From: RGIG4608 sp045651165
GTDB lineage: Bacteria; Bacillota; Clostridia; Oscillospirales; CAG-272
Direction: 5' to 3'
Assembly (NCBI GenBank): GCA_045651165.1
Contig: JAZRRX010000058.1
Location: 7,120-71,119, forward strand
Length of the DNA: 64,000 nt
Made by a program: the position numbers and the translations under genes. Below, one piece after another: positions 58,124-64,000 of this stretch; positions within the stretch are counted from its first letter, which is position 1, and each line of letters opens with the position of its first letter. The notes below the pieces were generated by a model, which was not told the DNA's origin, ran no database searches, and saw only the letters and a list, made by a program, of their open reading frames with translations.

Positions 58124-60025
58124 ATGAAAAAGAAAGTCTTAATTTGTATTATCGTTTGCATGATAATGCTTGTTAGTGTGGTTTTGGGTGTTATGCTTAT
58201 CCCACCCGCTAATAATACAACAGTTGCTACCACTAAGCATTTGGAGGATAATCTTATTGAAATACAAACGTGGTATAACGATAAAATGTCTTTGGTAAAT
58301 CAAAATTTAATAAATTATGCTTCTTCCGTTTCTGGCATATCCAATATTAACGTAACGAGTAGTAAATTTAGATTTGGAGAAGATTTTGGTTTTTATGAGT
58401 GCCATTATACAATAATATTTAGTTGTATAGTAGAAGGGGTATCTTGCAATGGAGAAGCAAGAGCGTTTTTGAAATATAAGGATACCAATATTTCGTGGTT
58501 TCATTTTGAAATATATAGAGTTTCAGATTATAAAACTATTGTAGAATATTATGATGATAGTTATGATAAAATTATTGAAGATTACTATAAATCATTAGTA
58601 GATCCAGCCTATACTTCGCAAGGAAACCATACTACAACCTCAACTACAACCACTCAAACGACAATAACTACCACTACAAGTAGTAATGGTAATGTCACGG
58701 AGCCTAATCCGGACGAAAACCATCAGAATGAAACAAACAATGTGACATGGGATGATTGTCCTATAGACATAACAGGTGGTATTTCCGGGTCTTCATATTC
58801 GGAAATTATTAAAATAAAAGTAAATAACATTTCTTCTAAAGATATTGACTCCGCAAAACTTATGTTTGTGTTTACTCATACCAATTATGACAATTCACAG
58901 CAACAAATCACGGGATTCTTTACTTTAGATACAATTTGGGCAAGTGATAGCATAAGTCAAAACATATCTGGAGAAAACTACAATTTTTTGAGAACTTCAA
59001 TCTATCCCGTGTGTATTTATTTCAAGGATGGAACAGTATGGGGATCATCTGGTGCTACATACGAGGAGATAATTGGAAATTCGCTTGCTTTTGAAATAAA
59101 GCATTTTGCATTAGATGATGAGAACCATCAGGATTCTAACACAAATAACGATTCTAACTCATCTAACAATCAAAACAACATTGAAGATTTGAGTTATATT
59201 GTAAATAGTGTTTGTGATAATTATAACAGTGGAGAAACTGCTTATGGTGGCAAAGTATATGCTACTATTAATAGTTCGACTTCTATTACAATAACTCATA
59301 ATATTCCGAACACTCTATCTTTTGATGAGCAATCTAATGTTGAGGAAATGGAAGACATTCTTGCACGCCTATTTTCTGAAATATTAAATGAAGAATTTCC
59401 AGAGTATATAATGGTATATGTAGAAACATCGGTTACTTATACCTCTACTCCAAATATCAATACTGATTCATCTGATAAGGTAAATAATATCAGTGAATTA
59501 CAATCATTAGTGGAAGAATTATGCTTGGAGTATAATAGCGATTTTACTTACTATAATGGCAATATTTCAGTAATAGTGAATTCAGGCACGTCAATTACGA
59601 TACAACATATTATAATGGATAATATTGATCCGGATGATGAAGGTGTGGTAGCGTGGTTAGAGGAAGGCTTGATTGTTTATTTTGAAGAGGCTTTTGAAGC
59701 TGAGGGCTTCCCTCAAAAAATTGAAGTTACGGTGAAATCTGAATATACTATTGCAGAAAAACCGCAATGGATATCAGCAGAGGAACTTTACATATATTAT
59801 AATTTATCGGTTTACTGGGCAGGGGCAGAAATATGGATTTGGGAAAGTGATAATTATGGAACTGCTACGTCATCATATACATTGACAGGTTCACCAGAAA
59901 GTGTTTTTATAGAAAATCAAGTTTATGATTGTGTTTATATGGAAAATATTATTTCAGTAAAATATCTTAATGGGATTTTGTTTGGGTATGATGATTTAAT
60001 TAAAGCGGGCATTATTTCTGAATAA
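58124..60025 (+). CDS. Large secreted or surface protein with an internal duplication, unrecognised
   Basis: 633 residues. An N-terminal signal or anchor (KKVLICIIVCMIMLVSVVLG) is followed by a ~110-residue domain, a Thr-rich linker at residues ~168-190 (TTTSTTTTQTTITTTTSS), a beta-rich domain ~205-335 with the pattern YSEIIKIKVNNISSKDID, an Asn/Ser-rich linker (NTNNDSNSSNNQNN), and two related repeats at ~355-446 and ~459-548. Each repeat has a helix with Cys and EYNS/NYNSG, a YxGxxxxxxNSxTSITIxH strand, and an acidic helix. The end has FGYDDLIKAGIISE. No catalytic motif. The threonine linker suggests glycosylation and an extracellular location. Confidence 0.7.
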   Translation: MKKKVLICIIVCMIMLVSVVLGVMLIPPANNTTVATTKHLEDNLIEIQTWYNDKMSLVNQNLINYASSVSGISNINVTSSKFRFGEDFGFYECHYTIIFSCIVEGVSCNGEARAFLKYKDTNISWFHFEIYRVSDYKTIVEYYDDSYDKIIEDYYKSLVDPAYTSQGNHTTTSTTTTQTTITTTTSSNGNVTEPNPDENHQNETNNVTWDDCPIDITGGISGSSYSEIIKIKVNNISSKDIDSAKLMFVFTHTNYDNSQQQITGFFTLDTIWASDSISQNISGENYNFLRTSIYPVCIYFKDGTVWGSSGATYEEIIGNSLAFEIKHFALDDENHQDSNTNNDSNSSNNQNNIEDLSYIVNSVCDNYNSGETAYGGKVYATINSSTSITITHNIPNTLSFDEQSNVEEMEDILARLFSEILNEEFPEYIMVYVETSVTYTSTPNINTDSSDKVNNISELQSLVEELCLEYNSDFTYYNGNISVIVNSGTSITIQHIIMDNIDPDDEGVVAWLEEGLIVYFEEAFEAEGFPQKIEVTVKSEYTIAEKPQWISAEELYIYYNLSVYWAGAEIWIWESDNYGTATSSYTLTGSPESVFIENQVYDCVYMENIISVKYLNGILFGYDDLIKAGIISE

Positions 60026-60045
60026 ATATTGTTAAAGATATTTTT

Positions 60046-60063
60046 GGAGCGCTTCGGCGCTCC
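60046..60063 (+). terminator. Terminator with UUCG loop
   Basis: GGAGCGC-TTCG-GCGCTCC followed by TTTTTTG. Confidence 0.9.
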
Positions 60064-60226
60064 TTTTTTGTGGTTGGTATTTGAACGGACGCACGCGTTA
60101 TTAGGACTCCTTCCACCACTTCGTGGTCCCCCTCCCTTAAAGATGGAGGCTTAGGTTAGTTTGGGTTGGGATAGGTTATTGGTTATATTTGGCTTTTGTA
60201 GGGGAGGATATTATCCTCCTGTGTTT

Positions 60227-60447
60227 CAAATTTTGATTTGTGGGGATGTTAGTTTTATTGAACAACGGACGCACACGGTGCGCCCCTACGGTGTTTGTGC
60301 GTCAAATATCGCAAATTAGTATCCATTTCGTTTACAATTTGGCTATTATATGGCTTTAAAAATTACTAATGTCTTTGTAGGGGCGCACTGTGTGCGTCCG
60401 CTTCATAGGCAAACTAACTTTTAAACTTCCCGCTAAATCCCAATTTG
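60227..60447. repeat. Hairpin element, copy B (~220 bp)
   Basis: Almost identical to copy A: same outer ends, same inner pair GGACGCACACGGTGCGCCCC / GGGGCGCACTGTGTGCGTCC, same core between them. The changed bases mostly fall in the outer arms. Confidence 0.85.
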
Positions 60448-60590
60448 TCGCTATTTTAAGTATATTTTTTAAAAAATTAATAAAAAATAATAAAAAAAGC
60501 TAAAAAGTTCAAAATAAAAAAAGTATTTTGGACTTTTTTTGCGTATATTAATATATGTTAGAAGATTTCGCCGAGAAAGGAGGGCGCGTT

Positions 60591-62366
60591 ATGTTGATTC
60601 CAAGAGAAATAATTGAAGAAATTGTTGCAAGGACTGATATTAACGATATTATAGGTTCGTATGTTAGTTTGAAGCGCGCGGGCTCGAATATGAATGGGCT
60701 TTGTCCTTTCCATAGTGAGCGCACTCCGTCATTTACAGTGTTTTCAAAATCAAACAGTTTTTACTGTTTTGGTTGTGGTGCAGGTGGAGATGCAATTTCA
60801 TTTATTATGAGGGCAGAAAACCTTGATTATCCCTCTGCGATTGAATTTTTGGCTTCTCGTGTGGGAGTTACCATTCCACAAGACAAAAACGAAATAGCAC
60901 AGATGGGTATGAGTCGCAATCGTGTTTATGAAATGAACCTCGCGGCGGCAAAATTCTTCCGTGAGAACTTATTTGATAAAAACGTTGGCTATGAGGCAAT
61001 GAATTACCTTGCGGGGCAGAGAAAATTAAGTCCTGTGATAATCAAGAGATTTGGACTTGGATTTGCTCCAAATAACTTCTTTGCTTTAACCAATCATATG
61101 AAAAAACTCGGCTTTACTGAAGAAGAACTTATTGCAGGTTTTCTTTGTGGCAAGAGCCAAAAGGGTAATCTTTACGATTATTTTAGAAATAGAGTTATCT
61201 TTCCAATTATCGACGTCACGGGCAATGTAATCGCTTTCGGAGGACGCGTTATGGACGATTCAAAGCCGAAATATCTTAACTCATCCGATACTCCTGGATT
61301 TAAAAAGAGTAAAAACCTTTTTGCTCTTAATTATGCGAAAAATCATTGTTCCGAGCAGATAATTCTTTGCGAAGGATATATGGACGTTATCGCGCTTCAT
61401 TCGGCAGGTGTTGAAAACGCGGTGGCAACCTTGGGCACGGCACTTACTGCAGAGCAAGCAAGAATGCTCACTAAATACACCAAAAAGGTCATATTGCTCT
61501 ATGACTCAGATGACGCAGGGCAGAAGGCAACTGACAGGGCAATTCAAATTTTGAACGAGGTTGGTCTTGAGGTTCGAATTTTGAAACTCAATAACGCTAA
61601 AGACCCCGATGAGTACATAAGAAAATTTGGGGCTGAGCGATTTAAGGCACTCCTTGGTGAAAGTAGAACGGGATTTGATTTCAAGGTTTCACGCGCTATA
61701 GCAGGACTTGATTTATCTCTTCCCGATGACAAAATAAAGGCATCAAAGGCAATATGCGATATAATTGCCGATTCAAACTCGAGTGTTGAACGTGAGGTGT
61801 TCCTCACGAAAGCCAGTGAGATGTTAAAACTTCCAATTGACGTTCTTCGCAACAACGTTGAACTGATAATCAAAAAGAGAGTCAAGGAATACAAGCAAAA
61901 CGAAAGCAAGCAAGCGCAGATGTCAATAAAGCACATTGGAGATAGAGTTAATCCCGATGCGATAAAGAATATTCAAGCAAATGCTCTTGAAGAAACTATT
62001 TTGGGATTGCTTCTCATATATGACGAATACAGGCAGGGAGTAATCAACGGCAAAATTGAACTTTCGGCAGACGATTTTGTTACCGCCTTTGGTCAAAAGG
62101 TGTTTAACGCGATTATTGATGTCGCAAAATCAAATGGTGAATTCCTTTACGCGATGCTCGGTCAGTATTTTACGGCGGACGAGATGGGACGCCTTGAAAA
62201 GATGAGGCAAAATCGTTTATCTCTTACTGAAAATGGGGTAGACGTACTTGATGTGTCGATTTCGGCACTCAAATCAGAAAGAGAGAAAAAGCAATCGGCA
62301 GATAGCGGAGATAAATTTGCCATCTTACGCGCAAAGCAAGAAAAATTGAAAAATCAAAGAAAGTAA
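60591..62366 (+). CDS. dnaG: DNA primase
   Basis: 591 residues from ATG 60591 (AAAGGAGG upstream); an in-frame ATG at 60555 has no site. It synthesises RNA primers. The N-terminal CHC2 zinc finger is GLCPFHSERTPSFTVF and SFYCFGCGAGGD (C-H-C-C). The Toprim core has QIILCEGYMDVIALH and VILLYDSDDAGQKATDRAI. The C-terminal ~150 residues are the helicase-binding domain. It begins the dnaG-sigA unit (macromolecular synthesis operon); rpsU is not seen upstream. Confidence 0.96.
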   Translation: MLIPREIIEEIVARTDINDIIGSYVSLKRAGSNMNGLCPFHSERTPSFTVFSKSNSFYCFGCGAGGDAISFIMRAENLDYPSAIEFLASRVGVTIPQDKNEIAQMGMSRNRVYEMNLAAAKFFRENLFDKNVGYEAMNYLAGQRKLSPVIIKRFGLGFAPNNFFALTNHMKKLGFTEEELIAGFLCGKSQKGNLYDYFRNRVIFPIIDVTGNVIAFGGRVMDDSKPKYLNSSDTPGFKKSKNLFALNYAKNHCSEQIILCEGYMDVIALHSAGVENAVATLGTALTAEQARMLTKYTKKVILLYDSDDAGQKATDRAIQILNEVGLEVRILKLNNAKDPDEYIRKFGAERFKALLGESRTGFDFKVSRAIAGLDLSLPDDKIKASKAICDIIADSNSSVEREVFLTKASEMLKLPIDVLRNNVELIIKKRVKEYKQNESKQAQMSIKHIGDRVNPDAIKNIQANALEETILGLLLIYDEYRQGVINGKIELSADDFVTAFGQKVFNAIIDVAKSNGEFLYAMLGQYFTADEMGRLEKMRQNRLSLTENGVDVLDVSISALKSEREKKQSADSGDKFAILRAKQEKLKNQRK

Positions 62367-62382
62367 AATAGAAGGTACAAAA

Positions 62383-63483
62383 ATGAAGGCACAAAAAGAA
62401 ACAAACAAAAAACTTGATATTGATGAGCTCATCGAAAAGAGCAAAAAGGATGGCATAGCGTCCGTTGATCTTGATGAAGCGCTTGAAGAGATGGATTTTG
62501 ATCTTGACTCTCTTGACAAGCTCTATGAATCACTTGAAGATAGTGACATTCCCCTTGGTGAAATGTCCAGTGCAGAGATTTCTGAAATTGAATCAGAAGT
62601 TGAAAAGCTTTCTACAAGTGATAGCATGGAAAAACTCCTCGAACAAGGTGGTGTTCAGATTGACGACCCTGTTCGTATGTATCTTAAGGAGATTGGTCGT
62701 GTTCCGCTTCTTTCATCAGAAGAAGAAAAGGAACTTGCTGAAAGAATGTCCCAGGGTGATGAAGAAGCCAAAAATAGACTTATTGAAGCAAACCTTCGTC
62801 TTGTTGTTAGTATCGCAAAGAGATATGTTGGTAAGGGTATGTTCTTCCTTGACTTGATTCAAGAGGGAAATATCGGTCTTATGAAGGCAGTTGATAAGTT
62901 CGACTATGAAAAGGGATTCAAATTCTCAACATACGCTACTTGGTGGATTCGTCAGGCAATCACAAGAGCTATTGCTGACCAGGCAAGAACAATTAGAATT
63001 CCTGTTCACATGGTTGAAACTATCCACAAGGTATCAAGATATAGCCGTCAGATGCTTCAGGAACTTGGAAGAGAAGCAACTGCAGACGAAATCGGTGAAA
63101 AGATGGGCATTTCTGCTGAAAAGGTTAGAGAAATTATGAAGATAGCTCAGGACCCTGTTTCTCTTGAAACTCCCATTGGTGAAGAAGAAGATAGCCATCT
63201 TGGAGATTTCATTCCCGATGACGATGCTCCTCAGCCCTCTGAAATTGCATCTGCGACAATTTTGCGTGAAGTAATTGAAAGAGAACTTCACACACTCACT
63301 CCTCGTGAAGAGCATGTTATTAAGCTCCGTTTCGGACTTTATGATGGCAGAAGCCGTACACTTGAAGAGGTAGGTAAGGAATTTGACATTACTCGTGAGC
63401 GTATTCGTCAGATTGAAGCGAAGGCACTAAGAAAGCTTCGTCATCCCAGCCGTGCAAGACACCTTAAGGGATTCCTTGACTAA
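62383..63483 (+). CDS. sigA: Primary sigma factor RpoD/SigA
   Basis: 366 residues. Region 1.1 is a short acidic stretch (IDELIEKSKKDGIASVDLDE), region 1.2 DPVRMYLKEIGRVPLLSSEE, region 2 LIQEGNIGLMKAVDKFDYEK, KFSTYATWWIRQAITRAIAD, region 3 RIPVHMVETIHKVSRYSRQM, and region 4 EVGKEFDITRERIRQIEAKA. It recognises TTGACA/TATAAT promoters, as found in front of many genes here. It starts 16 bases after dnaG. Confidence 0.98.
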   Translation: MKAQKETNKKLDIDELIEKSKKDGIASVDLDEALEEMDFDLDSLDKLYESLEDSDIPLGEMSSAEISEIESEVEKLSTSDSMEKLLEQGGVQIDDPVRMYLKEIGRVPLLSSEEEKELAERMSQGDEEAKNRLIEANLRLVVSIAKRYVGKGMFFLDLIQEGNIGLMKAVDKFDYEKGFKFSTYATWWIRQAITRAIADQARTIRIPVHMVETIHKVSRYSRQMLQELGREATADEIGEKMGISAEKVREIMKIAQDPVSLETPIGEEEDSHLGDFIPDDDAPQPSEIASATILREVIERELHTLTPREEHVIKLRFGLYDGRSRTLEEVGKEFDITRERIRQIEAKALRKLRHPSRARHLKGFLD

Positions 63484-63494
63484 TTAAGTACATA

Positions 63495-63527
63495 AAAATA
63501 CGAGCGTTAAAAACGCTCGTATTTTTT
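63495..63527 (+). terminator. Terminator after sigA
   Basis: AAAATACGAGCG-TT / AA-CGCTCGTATTTT stem with AAAA-type loop and T-tract. Confidence 0.9.
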
Positions 63528-63538
63528 GTTTCCATATT

Positions 63539-63569
63539 CAAATTTTGATTTGTTGGTTAGTTAGTTTAC
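63539..63569. repeat. Half copy E of the hairpin element (left end only)
   Basis: CAAATTTTGATTTG, then GTTAGTTAGTTTA, the left outer arm seen in copies A-C. No matching right arm occurs before the window ends. Confidence 0.5.
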
Positions 63570-64000
63570 CTGTGGAGCGCTCAAGCCGCTGGGCTTCCGC
63601 TTTTGAAAAAGCGGAGCAAAACAATCGCATTGGCTTATGGAGTGTCTTCGTAAATTTTCGATAATTCACAAATGAATTATCGGTTTAGAATTAAAATTCC
63701 AATCTTACAAGCAGGCTTGACGCTTGGAATTTCACTTCTAAACTACGAAAATAACTCCGTTGGAGTGATTTTCTAAAATTTACTTTGTTTGAGCGTATTG
63801 ATTTTGATAGCAATATGTCTATTGTCTGTAGTAGCAAATCATAGATTTTCGAGGCGCCTGTTAAAATGCCGAGAAAATCGTTATGTGTTGCTTTGCGAAG
63901 AAAAGCAACACGATTTGCGCGAAATTTTGTCGCGAAGCTGGTTAAAAGTTTTGCGGAGCTTTTTCAAAAGCGACCATTTTTTCTTTGTAACTTCTCACCG
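63570..64000. other. Palindrome-dense non-coding block, continuing past the window
   Basis: 430 bases without a convincing ORF but with at least seven stem-loops in a row. Examples: CCGCTTTT/AAAAAGCGG, GATAATTC/GAATTATC, an outer GTTTAGAA/TTCTAAAC around AAATTCCAA/TTGGAATTT (63683-63742), ACTCC/GGAGT, GATTTTC/GAAAATC around GGC/GCC, GTGTTGCTTT/AAAAGCAACAC, GCGCGA/TCGCG. It could be a structured RNA or a composite repeat. Confidence 0.6.

Larger units (their letters stand above)
60026..60590. other. Non-coding repeat-rich gap upstream of dnaG
   Basis: No gene. It holds a terminator (60046-60063), a small palindrome-rich stretch at 60090-60165 (CCACTTCGTGG and CCTCCC..GGAGG), a GGGGAGGATATTATCCTCC palindrome near 60200-60219, hairpin element copy B (60227-60447), then a very AT-rich 100 bases before dnaG. 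Confidence 0.75.

Overview
The window is about 64 kb of AT-rich chromosome from an anaerobic, endospore-forming, low-GC Gram-positive bacterium. The best fit is a gut- or rumen-type member of the Clostridia, but the species cannot be named from sequence alone. Sporulation evidence is strong: spoIIGA-sigE, a SpoIVFB-like M50 protease and a SpoVAF/GerA-type germination protein. A hrcA-grpE-dnaK-dnaJ-prmA cluster with a CIRCE operator, a dnaG-sigA pair, an A-type flavodiiron protein and an iron-sulfur L-serine dehydratase fit a Firmicute anaerobe. Standard genetic code is used (UGA is a stop). I saw no prophage, CRISPR array, transposase or rRNA operon.

Layout. 1-4.5 kb: the end of a secreted M6-type metalloprotease, a TrmH-family rRNA methyltransferase, and a divergent sda-ddl unit in which L-serine dehydratase carries an N-terminal XRE helix-turn-helix. 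4.5-8.9 kb: a five-gene minus-strand unit (rsmI, asd, a DUF3006-like protein, a methyltransferase, and a FolC-like protein whose nucleotide-binding and catalytic motifs are degraded). 8.9-17.8 kb: an amidase, ligA, murA, a DUF3810 protease-like membrane protein with an RluA pseudouridine synthase, an SLH-domain surface protein, and prfB without the programmed frameshift. 17.9-25.9 kb: an orphan response regulator, fucO-like alcohol dehydrogenase, nitroreductase, pcp, ychF, two DUF975 paralogues, trmB and truB. 25.9-29.2 kb: an ArsR-permease-thioredoxin unit with two matching inverted 26-bp operator candidates, and the SpoVAF-like gene. 29.5-33.9 kb: the potABCD polyamine transporter. 34-37.5 kb: M50 protease, a CAT-anticodon tRNA, PAP2-like and SGNH genes, a DUF3221 lipoprotein and a YwaF-like membrane protein. 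37.7-43.5 kb: the heat-shock operon. 43.5-49.4 kb: flavodiiron protein, VanY-like carboxypeptidase, mnmM, ogg-type glycosylase and a large unknown secreted protein. 49.9-52.9 kb: rplJ-rplL with an L10 leader, a GNAT enzyme and aspartate kinase. 53-58 kb: spoIIGA-sigE, rpmE, murI, hflX and yigZ. 58-64 kb: a second unknown secreted protein, dnaG-sigA, and a palindrome-rich noncoding block that runs off the window.

Most genes are ordinary housekeeping genes, often separated by clear bidirectional intrinsic terminators. The less ordinary material is: (i) a dispersed family of hairpin elements with shared outer inverted repeats and different GC-rich inner inverted repeats (four copies plus one half copy); (ii) the stem-loop-dense block at 63.57-64.0 kb; (iii) the HTH-serine dehydratase fusion with a palindrome at its own promoter; (iv) the FolC-like pseudoenzyme; (v) the wide-spacer spoIIG-type promoter with 0A-box-like sequences; (vi) the paired ArsR operators; and (vii) two unknown cell-surface proteins.

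All identities are from reading the translated sequence and recalling family motifs. No database search was possible.
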